Origin: Purpureocillium takamizusanense
Lineage: Eukaryota > Ascomycota > Sordariomycetes > Hypocreales > Ophiocordycipitaceae
Length of the DNA stretch: 64,000 nucleotides
Assembly: GCF_022605165.1 (NCBI RefSeq)
Contig: NC_063072.1
Coordinates: 1,674,001-1,738,000 of the forward strand
Direction of reading: 5' to 3'
Position numbers and translations under genes: made by a program. Of this stretch, positions 51,134 through 60,900 are shown in pieces (position 1 is the stretch's first letter; the number at the start of each line of letters is the position of its first letter). The notes beneath the pieces were generated by a model. The model searched no databases. It saw only the letters and a program-made list of their open reading frames with translations, and was not told where the DNA came from.

Positions 51134-52304
51134 CTACACGGCGCGCCGGCCAAAGGCCCTCAGCCTCTTGACGCCGCCGTCGGGGATCATGATGAGCTTG
51201 ACGTGCGTAAAGGCAGTCTTGTCGGCGGCGCAGGCCAGCTCGTGCTCGGCGTCGGGCCCCATCTTGGTCGGGGCGACGACCTCCTGCCACGCGGGGTCCT
51301 TGTCGTCGGGCTCGCCCTGCTTGCCATCCCACGAGAGGGCCTGGATGGCCACCTTTTGCGGAAAGTTGCCCCTGTAGTGGGCCGTGTCAGCGACAAACTT
51401 GTGGACGTAGCCGGGGGCGCCGAGCTTGATGATGGCCCAGTCGACGTGACCCTTGCCGCGGGTGCGCTTCGTCTCCCAGCCGTCGCCCATGTCCTTGCCG
51501 CGGCCAGGCAGGAGGAGGTTGTCCTTTGTGCCAAAGTGCTGGTCACTGCAGGAGACGGCTACGCCGCCGTTTTGCGCGGCGGCGAGGTCGAAGACGGCGT
51601 CGCGGTCGTTGGGGAAGACGGGGACGGCGTGGCCGAAGAGGCGGAATCGGGCGATGCCGCCGTCCGGGTACATGTTGAGGCGGACGTGGGTGTACTGCTT
51701 GCCCGCGGGCGGCGCGTCGAGCTTCCAGCCGAAGCGCTGCGAGGGTCCGCACTCCTCGACGCCGAGGATGGTCTCCCACTTGCCGCGGCCGCCCTGCCAG
51801 GAGACGACCTCGTCGTCGTTTGTGCTGAAGCAGCCCTCGACGGAGATGGCAGGGGCGTAGTTGCCGGTGAAGTAGGCCGTGTCGACCTCGATGCCCTCGA
51901 CGGTGCCCGAGGCGACGCCCAGGCGGATGACGACCCAGTCGAAGGCGGCGTTGTGGCGGCGCGTCTCCCAGCCGTCAAACCACGCTCCTGTGAAGACCAT
52001 CTTGCCGGGCTGGTGGATAGGGGCAGTGGGTGTCAGCAGGTTGGCCGCCTCGGCGAACCACTGGTCTGAGAAGGCGAGGACCTTACCGCCAAGGGCGGCC
52101 GAGACGAGGTCTGTTGTCTGTCTGTCAGCATGCGCGCACGCATGCATACATGCCGGAGGGCCAGCACGGAGGTTGGTGGGGGCGGGGGCGCGCAAACTCA
52201 CCAATGCAACTTGAGCGGAACGTCTTGTCAATGTCGCCGGAGCTCACCGACGTGGTCTTGACATGGTCAAGCTTGTAGTCGAACTCGTCGGCAATGGAAG
52301 GCAT
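51134..52304 (-). CDS. Allantoicase (EC 3.5.3.4)
   Basis: Hydrolyses allantoate to ureidoglycolate and urea, a late step of purine-ring catabolism that lets the fungus use uric acid or allantoin as a nitrogen source. Two minus-strand exons, 52304-52202 and 52110-51134, with a 91-bp intron (donor gtgagt, acceptor caacag), give 359 residues, about the usual length for fungal allantoicase. Exon 1 (MPSIADEFDYKLDHV start) joins in phase to give SSCIDLVSAALGGKVLAFSDQWF, the typical N-terminus. Two homologous jelly-roll allantoicase repeats follow. The first has FDGWETRRHN and FDWVVIRLG, the second GDGWETKRTRGKGHVDWAIIKLG. Each ends in a THVRLNMYPDGGI / THVKLIMIPDGGV motif. No neighbouring purine-catabolism gene is present. 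The upstream region contains a purine-activator-type site and paired GATA sites, listed separately. Confidence 0.95.
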
Positions 52305-52479
52305 TTTGGGTGTTGTTGCTGGTGTTGATTTTGTTGTCAATCTTCTCACGGCTTCGATGGCTCGCTGTGATGGCGTTTGGCTTGGAGTCTGTCGATGGAG
52401 CGAGCGATGGTGATGAGGTTGTCCTTCATCGTCGTCGGAAGTTTAGGCGGGCGACCCGCCTTTTTGAAGCCGTTGCCCA

Positions 52480-52493
52480 TCGGCCACTTCCGA
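52480..52493. promoter_or_regulatory. UaY/PCO1-type purine-utilisation activator site
   Basis: TCGG-CCACTT-CCGA matches exactly the TCGG-N6-CCGA palindrome bound by the Zn2Cys6 activator UaY of Aspergillus nidulans, whose Neurospora counterpart is PCO1. It lies 176 bp upstream of the allantoicase ATG, a normal promoter position. Function is inferred from the match and the target gene. Confidence 0.65.
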
Positions 52494-52611
52494 CGCGGCA
52501 CCCGCTCGAAGCCGCGTGCCAAGTTGGGGCACCGATGGGGCAACAGGCGCAAGACGTCGACGTGTGACACGGCCGGGGCTGCGGTTGCCGCCAGGAGGGC
52601 AGCCCATTACC

Positions 52612-52634
52612 TTATCATCACCTTATGGTTTATC
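52612..52634. promoter_or_regulatory. Paired GATA sites for AreA/NIT2-type nitrogen regulation
   Basis: TTATCA (reverse complement TGATAA) at 52612-52617 and TTATC (GATAA) at 52630-52634 lie within 25 bp of each other, about 310-330 bp upstream of the allantoicase ATG. Closely spaced GATA pairs are typical of functional AreA/NIT2 targets. Single GATA cores are frequent by chance, so the pairing and context carry the weight. Confidence 0.5.
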
Positions 52635-53894
52635 TTTCCATCACCTTATAGTTTGGTCGCTGCCCCGCGCCGCACGTGATGGCTTCCTAAGTTAAGGTAG
52701 GAGAGTCGCTGCGTGTCGGTGTCTGTCTCCCCCTCAGTTACTGTAGTGGGCGTAGTCGGGTTCCTCCAGGGGGTGGGTTGGCCCCGCCCCCACCGCCGTA
52801 GGCCGGCCACCCGGCCACCTACGAACCGGGGGCGGCGGCCCCAATTCCACTCCGCCGGCGGACTTGGGCGACGCTCGGGGCGGCTACCCTGCACCGTGAG
52901 GAGTGGGAGCCGAGCCTGCGACCGCCCGGCGCCGGGACGGGCGTCCATGTCGTCGTTGATATCGTAATGATGGGGCTCGCGTGGGGGTCTGCTGTTGTTG
53001 GCTTGTGGCACAGTCTGTCCGAGCCTGGGACTCGCATGTCTTGTCGCGTTCATCAAGCCGCGAGCACGGCTAAAGCATCGTAGATGCTGCCTTTGCATAC
53101 CCGCCGTGTAAAGGAACAAGGGGTGGTGAGTGGCAACACTCCCAAAGCCTGGGTGACGGTGCAGAGCGTGTGAAATCAAATTAGAGGCGGGCCACGGGTT
53201 ATACAGCGTCACCGAGTCTCACGAAGACGGCGGCACGGCATGGTTCCACCATGGTTTGTTTCTCCGTGAATCAGACAGGCAACACACGTTGGCGTTTCGC
53301 GGACACGGACACAAGAAGCCACGCAATCTGTACGCATCATCCTGCAGCCGCACGGCGGACACGGCCCCGTCTACCTCTGCCTGCCTTTGACGTGATTGGG
53401 AGCCGTGATGGCGATAGTAGTAGAATTGCTTTTAGTACTGTTTTGTGCTTGCAGGTCCCAGCTTGACACACTGTGCGGGATGTGGGGTCCATGGGTGGAA
53501 GCTTCGCCTCCGCCAACCAGTCAGGCCGCCGAAAATGGTAAGCATCACAGTGCCGTCATTGACTTGCCCCCTTGTCTCGTCTCACTGACGTGCCGCTCGC
53601 TCGTGTGAGGAATTGAGGGAGCGAACCCCCTCATCAGCAAGTTGCCGAACCCCCGAGTCAGACGCGGACGGCTTTCGTTTCGTATCGTCCTGGCTGTCCC
53701 TCGCCATCGTCAAACACGACACAATACGAGTCCGGCATCAAGAGAAGAGGGAAGAAGACCCAACATAACCGTGTGACAGCGCTGCAGTTCCCAGTTCTTC
53801 TTGCTCAGCCAGACCTGATTCGTACACCAATCTCGACCAGCCCATCTCAGATCTTGAAGCGTCATCGTTTCTCATCTCGCTTCTCTCTTTTGCC

Positions 53895-54783
53895 ATGGCG
53901 AGTGCCACAGGTATACCGAGTCGCTCTCCCAACGGCCTGGGGGCGGACGGGCCGGCGCAGACGCGAGAGACGGAGCCTCTCCTGGGGCGCCCCGGTGATG
54001 CTGCTCAGCACGAAGGGGCGGCGTACTGGACGAACCTCACGTTGGGTACGTAACTGACGGACGGACGGACGGACGGGGCGCAGGACGCACAGGCCAGGGC
54101 AGCCCATCATCATGATCATGCTTCGTCGCTAACAGTGCCTTCTTCGCATAGGGACCGCCGTCCTCGCGCAGTTCGGCGCCTTCCTCCTCGTCGGCATCGT
54201 CTGGGCCTCCGTCTTCACCAGTCCCCTCATCCTCTTCTCCGGTCACCCTCTCGCCCAATCGCTCGCCGTCTTCGTCTTCGTCCAGTCGGTGCTGTTCCTG
54301 CAGCCCACGCACACGGCCGCCCAGAAGCGCGCCGGCCAGCGCGTCCACGCGTCCCTCAACCTCGTCGCCCTCGTGCTGCTCATCTTTGGCGTCGTCATTG
54401 TCGAGTACAACAAGGTCGCCGGCCGGAACCCCCACTTCCACTCCGTCCACGCCTACTTTGGCGTCGTCACGAGCATCCTCCTCATCCTCCAGTACCTTGT
54501 CGGCTTCACCATGTGGGCCACGCCGGCCTTGTACGGCGGCGAGGCCAGGGCCCGCAAGCTGTGGCGGTGGCATCGCCTGTTTGCCTATGTCGTCGTCTTG
54601 CCTCTGCTGCTGGTGACCGTCTTCTTCACTGTCGACACGTCCTATAACCAGGGTGTTCTGAAGATGAAGTGGTGGGGCCTCTTGATTGCATTGGTCTTGG
54701 TCGTTGTGGGTATCTACCCGCGCATTCCCCTGCACAAGATTCGCGGACAGAAGCAGAACGGGGTGTTGTCTTCTACAGAGTAG
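53895..54783 (+). CDS. Cytochrome b561-type transmembrane protein
   Basis: Integral membrane electron-transfer protein of the eukaryotic b561 family, which in studied members moves electrons from ascorbate or other donors across a membrane. Donor and location here are unknown. Two exons (53895-54045, 54152-54783) with a 106-bp intron (donor gtacgt, acceptor gcatag, phase 1) give 260 residues. After a 45-residue polar N-terminus come about six helices: 53-72, 85-102, 118-136, 150-171, 191-211 and 224-240. Four histidines open successive core helices: His82, His116, His150 and His191. The spacing of 34, 34 and 41 is close to the 34-34-39 pattern of the two haem-ligand pairs in animal b561. No DOMON or reductase domain is attached. 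The start ATG has the context gccATGG. It is divergent from allantoicase with no obvious functional link. Confidence 0.85.
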
Positions 54784-57249
54784 GTTCTCGGGAAAGTGAG
54801 AACTGGCTTTGTTTCAACCCTGGATAAGGTACGGGACGCCGGTGGCTTCGCGCCAAGTATCTTGGCGAGCTTGAAGGCCACAGAAGCGTATGGTGAGCGT
54901 CCCTTGCCTGGAATCTCCTTCTTTGTTGATGCTGGTCGTCTAGATGGTGTCAGATACACAGCCCTATGACGGGAAATGCGGCTGGTCCAAGCTTAGCGAG
55001 AATACAACGTATGAATTGGCTTCCAAGACTCGACGCGCATAATTTTAGGGGCTTGCGGTCGGTTTGGTTCATGAGTGAGCCATCTGCTTTTGGGAGTCGA
55101 TGTCGTGCTGCTGCTTCAACGGCGATGAGCTTCCACAGCTGGGTATGCAATGTCGAGACTTTCCCCTACGGGTGTCAAGCATGTTACGATGCCACTTGTG
55201 CACCTTTTCTTCTTGACGGGAAGCATCGACTCATAGCGAGCACCAGCAGCGGCGCCCCTCCTTGTTCGGGATGCTTCATTGTTCGAGTTATCGCGTATAC
55301 ACCCCACCGAGGCTGTCAGTTCCCCAACAGCACTTGAAGCGAGTCCTGAGCCTCTCCTGTGAGACAGAGTGGTGAATGCGTCTCTGGAAATCTTACAACG
55401 CACCTCCGAGTCTCGGAGAGATCGGTGAGGACGTAAAGGGGTCACACTGGTCGACCCAACAGCGTGGAGCAGGACACGAGGCCGTTCGACGGATCAAAGG
55501 GTAACGGCACGACGGTAACTAGCGGCCAGCCGACTTCGAAATCGTTGCCGCTGACGAAAAGACAACATACACAGAGGCTGTACGAGTTTCCACTTCCAAT
55601 GTTGTCACCATGAACATCCCACTAGTTAGCATGGGGCGGCGGCGCGGAAACAGACGACATGGCACCGCGCCCGCAGCAGAAGTGCAGTCTCCGCAAGGAC
55701 GTACATATCAACACTCCTTACCGTGTCAACGATACAATCCAACTTGCAACTCAAGTTCAAGGTCTCGCCCCCGCCCTTTGCGACAGATTGATTCATCATC
55801 TTTGCCAGAGCTGGGAATCGCTTTCGTGCGTTGGCCCCCCCCGTCTTTCCCTTCCCCCTTGACCAAGAACACTACCGCAAAGACAAGCCGTGTGTGTGTG
55901 TGACCCTTCCTCCCAATGACGACCCAATCGAGGGCCCGGCGGCAGCAGACGGGAACGCACAGCGGAGCACAGGTGTCTGGGCCCGAATCTACTGCAGCCG
56001 GATCCCAATCCGTGAGGCATGGTAATTAGCTGTGCTCCCCAGCCCCAACAATAACAACAACGACGCTATAATCATGACGACAACCAACGCAGCAGCCGCC
56101 ACCACCACCACTGCCGACGCGGGGCTGGTGCCGCTGCTGGTTGGTCACCCCTCCCTAGTCGCGAGGACGGGAAAAGCGACAAGATGGCATGGCCATGATG
56201 AGCAAGGGGCATGGGGCCTGTCGGATGCCGTGCCATGTCATTGTCATGCCATGATCCACTGGCATGAACGAAGGCCATCCATCCTATGTGTTGCCGTTGT
56301 GCTCGCAGTCAGCAGCCTTGCTAGGTCTATTGCACCGCGCATACACACGCGTGCGCACCACGTTCACGCAATGCTACCTACGGCACAGCCCTGCCTGCAT
56401 GCCTCCCTTGCCTTGCCCTCCCCCCCTCCCCTATCCCCGGAACCCGGCTGCGGGCGGCAGCAGACGGACGGTTCCCGGGGCGAAGAAGTGAGGCGGGCTC
56501 CATGTCCGCTCCTGGACGCGACCGGGGTGTCGTTCCCGTTGTTCTTCTTTCATGATTTGTCTCTCTGCACCGGGGCGCCGGCGGCTCCAGGGAGTCATCA
56601 GATAGGGTGTGGTTTCGTTGTCAATGGCAATGGCAATATCCATGTCCATATGACCATGTCGTTCAACCCACATGCAGCAGGTCGATTCGCTCACCTGCTT
56701 CGCCCGGCCGGCCGCCCCTAATAAGGACGGACACTCATGGGATGTTTTGCTCTTTGCCCCCTCTTCTTCTCTTTCTGAACGCGTTGCTCCCCGCGACGTG
56801 GTACACAGCCTAGTGACTGAACGAAACCAGTCGCTGCTGCTTGATGAGCGATATTTTCTTACATTGATGTTGAGAGCAATCGGCGTTCATGTACGGGCCC
56901 AGTGGCTTATAGAGAACTGGAACCACTCCCCGGGCCTGGCATCTACACCCCAATGTGCGGCGAATGTTACCGAGGCAGAGAGTTATGCGGTCATGTGTTG
57001 ATCACCACGACACGACGGGATTCTGATAGCATCGACTAAGAAGAGTTGCAGTGTGAAACCGCACGTTATTGTAGGCCCTATAAAACTGAAGAAGGCGATT
57101 GTAACCCATGATGTCAAGAGAGTGCCTAGTACACCAGAACGGCTCCCACAGCAGGTGCACCAACTACCGAACGTTCGATCCGAACCCCCAATAGATCACG
57201 TTACCCGTTGGTAGGTACCACCTTGCCACTTATTTGGTCTCCCAAGAAC
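54784..57249. other. Intergenic region
   Basis: About 2.5 kb without a gene. It contains the 3' flank of the b561 gene and GT/CA-rich and ACC/AAC-rich tracts around 55885-55900 and 56040-56115. A TATAAAA on the plus strand at 57079-57085 has no open frame of interest downstream. The end, at about 57.2 kb, is the 3' flank of the BYS1-like gene. Confidence 0.55.
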
Positions 57250-57750
57250 CTACCAACGAGACGCACAAAGAAGGAGCATGACGCTCGTTCCAGAATCGCA
57301 ATTCCTCACCTGGCTGGGGCCCGGGGGCACGCCGTTCTCAAAGACAATACCGGAGCAGGGCTCAGAGACGGGAGCAAAAGGGTAATAAGGGAAGAGAAGG
57401 AGCCGACCGCCCTTGAAAGGGTCGCCAAACACATCGCTCAAGTCGTACCAGATCCTCCCCTCGTTTAGGTTGTAGGCATAGACGGTCTGCGGCTTTCCCT
57501 CAAGCAGGCCATTCGGCTCACGAGTCAGCTTGATCTCGATGCCGCCGGTCTCGGGATCGCGCCTGTGGGGCTCTTCGTAAAGGCCGCCCCGGCGAAGAGT
57601 GTGGGGAGCCGAAACGTTGCTGCCGACGGATCAGAGCGTCACGTTGAAGGAGCAGAGGTTCAGGACTTTCGCTATGCCGACATCCTGAAGCGCAGACGTG
57701 AGCTGGGCCAGGGTGGCGCCAACGGCGAGAAGGCTGAGCTTGTTGAACAT
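57250..57750 (-). pseudogene. BYS1-like secreted protein with in-frame TGA at the conserved Trp
   Basis: Related to the Blastomyces yeast-phase antigen BYS1 family, small secreted thaumatin-like proteins of dimorphic and insect-associated fungi with no established enzymatic role. ATG at 57750 opens a signal peptide (MFNKLSLLAVGATLAQLTSA, cleaved near residue 20). The mature part begins with AKVLNLCSFNVTL and then hits TGA at 57633-57631 (codon 40). The same frame continues without interruption as SVGSNVSAPHTLRRGGLYEE, IEIKLTREPNGLL, TVYAYNLNEGRIWYDLSDVFGDPF and a final Cys-containing segment to TAG at 57250, 166 codons in all. The family motif at the break is V-x-LW-SVGS, so the TGA replaces TGG (Trp). 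Every other part, including four cysteines of the mature protein (LC, PC, NC, LC), looks intact. That suggests recent inactivation, a sequencing error, or recoding. No intron is needed. Confidence 0.75.
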
Positions 57751-57907
57751 TCCTTCTTTTGTTTGGTTGGTTGAGGTTATTGGTCTTTGGTCTTTGTTCC
57801 AGTCGAGCGAACAGTCGAGCGAACGTGTTTGAACGACAAAGGTGGATGAGCGGCTGGCTGGCAGCTGGTTTCTACGCATAGAGAAGAGACGGCATCAAAA
57901 AAACTCC
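57751..57907 (-). promoter_or_regulatory. 5' leader of BYS1-like gene
   Basis: About 150 bases between the TATA box and the ATG. An in-frame upstream ATG at 57879 would add 43 residues without signal-peptide character. The hydrophobic signal sequence directly after 57750 favours the inner start. Confidence 0.4.
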
Positions 57908-57915
57908 TTTTTATA
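57908..57915 (-). promoter_or_regulatory. TATA box of BYS1-like gene
   Basis: TATAAAAA on the minus strand, about 160 bp upstream of ATG 57750, in a promoter-like position. Its preservation fits a gene inactivated recently or not at all. Confidence 0.45.
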
Positions 57916-60900
57916 CTCAAGCAAAGTTCCCCATATCTTCATCTCGAATGAAGATATCTTCGCCAATGTGCTAAACGGCTCTCGGCACTTTGGAGGCTCA
58001 TCCGGTGACTCGCATCGGATCGACGAGCCGAGCGCATTATTATGCGCATACGATACGAGGAGTGTAAACCCCGCGAAGGAAGCGACGGTGACGGAAGACT
58101 ACGCATTGAATCAGGTGCCCGAGCATCATACGAGCCCTCAGGGTGCAGGCCCCCTCTCCCTGCCCGCCCAGCACGAACGCGGCGTGGACAATAGTTAGCT
58201 TGTCAACAAGTCCAACGACGAGTAACTGCAAGTCGTTTGGCGCGGAACTGCTCAGTCGGCAACATCTATTTGACGTCGTCTGGATTCAACGAATGCCTAG
58301 CTAGCTGCTCGTCGCATGAGAGTTGCGGCGGCATTGCTGCCCTACGAGGGGGTCCGTCATGCCAAGACAGCTTCGCCGCCTATCGCGGGGGCGCCGAGCA
58401 AGGACTTTAGGAGCTTCGCAAACGATGTTTCTATCTGGGCCCATGTTTATATTTCGATGCACCTGGTAAAGCAGCAGGGAGGTCCCATGACGGGGCGACG
58501 CCATGCCATTTCATGCTATAGGGCTCAAGCTGGCCTGATGTTAATGCCCACTAACTAGTTACCTCCTCCCAGAATAGCGCACGAAGAAAGAAAAAAGGCC
58601 ATACAAATGTGCCCCAGCATTACGAATGGGGCGATCGCTGCTTTGGACACCGAGCATTGAAGTTATTCTCATACTACGCGCCTTCAGTCCCCCCACAGCT
58701 TTTTTCAAGGGGCGGGGGGCTGCAAATACCTATCCTAGAAGGCTCGTCAGGCCATCCACACTCATAATGGCTCTCCCATACGGTCAAGGACAGAATCGTC
58801 GCGGCGAATTACATCACCGTGAAGTTGCCCATCAAAGCTCATGAGGTTCATCTCGCGCTGCGGGCATCCTCGCAGCCTAGCGTCCAGGGCTTACCTACAA
58901 ATCATAGAATCTCTCCGCAGACTCGCAAGGGACTAGTACTGTACGCCAGACGGGACGACGGAGTGGACTACTAACTTAGTAGCCGCCGTCTTCCCGCCGT
59001 CGTGAAACCGGCAAAGAAGACGGCCGGCGGGAAGAAAGTCAATAGGGAGTTACGTATCGGTTCGTTCCGCAATTCAGGCTGCGCCTCCCCTCCTCCCCAT
59101 GGAGCGCTGCTAATATGTAGCTGCCTCCGCATATGGCCCCCCGTCAATGTCAATGCCAATGCCAGTGGGGTCCAATGATGACTGGGCGACTGCTGGATGG
59201 GCTCATCAGAAGTGATTGTCACATATATGTACGAAGTACGTACGAACGGAACGTATGTGCGTAGCAGTGAGTACGTGGTCGTAAGTAGGCAAGCAGCTAC
59301 AGTCCATACCCTGCCCTGCCCTGCCCTGCCCGCCGCGAGCCGAACGTGCCGTACCCACGTGTGCGCAGCAGCAGGCGCAGGCGGCGGGCCGAACGTGAGT
59401 GAGGTTTTCCCTGGCTCCTGCAGTTGATAGGGGGGGGAGCGTCCCGGACGGACACGCGATCGAGCAGCAGCAGCTGCTGCCATCCAGCCCTCCGTCTCAG
59501 AGCTTGTCTGTTAGCCAAGGCGTCCCGCAAGGCACTTACTCGCCCGCTCACTCCGAGTTTCGTGAAAGTAAGTGACGTGCGTGAGTGAGTGAACGAATGA
59601 GTGAACGCGCACGCAAGGCTGGACCGGCGCGAGACATCATCAGTCGTGCAACGCGAGCCCGCCTCGCCCGCCCGCCCCGTCAGAGAGAGAGGGTGTAAAG
59701 ATAGTTGGAAAAGGCACAGCATTGGTTAATCTCCCAAACGCCCTCCCCCTCTCTTACTTTGTCCCCCTGAAGCTGACGCGCGCGCGTGAGAGAGAAAACG
59801 GGACTAACGCGCGGCCTTTGGGTGTGAGAATCGAGTTTCTTCTGCTGTAACACACACACACACACTCACACACAAACACCACGCACACCACGCACGCCAT
59901 ACACACAAACACATACACAGGGAGGCTTGCGCGGGCATGTGTCACCAAGTACGTCCAGGTGCGTGCGTATGTACGACAGCTGGAACCCGGGGCAGGGCAT
60001 AGTTGGTAGGGCGGACAACGTGGGCCGGACTGGACTGCAGAGAGAAATAAGGGAACGGGGAGTCGTACGTACAAGGGGGCCAGGCTATTGTTTCCTGCAA
60101 TCCGCGTGTATGTACGCCCCCCACTTGGTACGACATGTCATGCGCAAGTCTCAATGAAGAAGGGTTTGAAACGCAGCAGTTCTTTCTCACTGTCCATTGC
60201 CACTCAGCTGCTTACTGCTGCTTCGTAGCCCGTAAGTAGTAGCTTACTTATTGTCGTTGTACGAAGTACTGTACGTGCAATGGACTGCACGTACACGGCA
60301 ATGCTAGTGTATGCATATGGCCATTCTCTGTGCATGGCACAACACTCCGTACACTGGCAAATACCACGACTCTCGGCGAGCTTTCTCCTTGGCTCTCTCG
60401 AACGGCCGCGTTGAGGCCGGCAAATTTTCACTCTGCCTTCTCGTTAGAGGGATACTCGGGAAGCACTGCCTGCCCCCGGGAGTGGACAGGCTGCCCAACA
60501 AGGGTGGGACCGTACTCGACTTCTTGTGCACGCTGCTCGGTACTACCGTACCCTACTCTAGGTAGAGTAACTCCCCCGTACGGATCATTACACGTATGTA
60601 TGTACCTATGCGCCTCTGCGGGCGTCGCGACGCCAAGTCAGATGTCTCGCAGGGGACGATGCATAGGCCTCATCGCGGCCCCGGCAACGGGCAGCTCCAG
60701 CCCCAGCCCCAGTCGCCGATCTGGTCCACGTCGTAAACGCAGTGTCCATGGCCACGGGCTGGTCCGTTATGTGCCAGCCACATTTCCTGCTTCGCGTCCT
60801 GGCCCGGCAGCCCGGTGGCAAACGGAGAGAAATTTTCACTGTCCTTTTTCGTCGTGGCAGAAGCCCACTCACGCGAACGTCCCTGGACCTTTGCAGGGGT

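Larger units (their letters stand above)
52305..53894. other. Divergent intergenic region between allantoicase and b561 genes
   Basis: A 1.6-kb spacer with transcription leaving in both directions. Control sites near the left end are listed separately. The section at 52.75-53.0 kb is GC-rich. 53.75-53.89 kb is the TC-rich leader of the b561 gene. Short open frames, including one with an AT-hook-like GRPPK string near 52460 on the minus strand, lack other support. Confidence 0.55.

Noticed and set aside
50846..52069. 407-codon plus-strand frame
   Set aside because: Antisense to allantoicase, whose repeats and splice are clear.
52346..52570. Small frame with an AT-hook-like GRPPK string
   Set aside because: Lies in the allantoicase promoter over the TCGG-N6-CCGA site. 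A five-residue match in a 74-codon frame is not sufficient.
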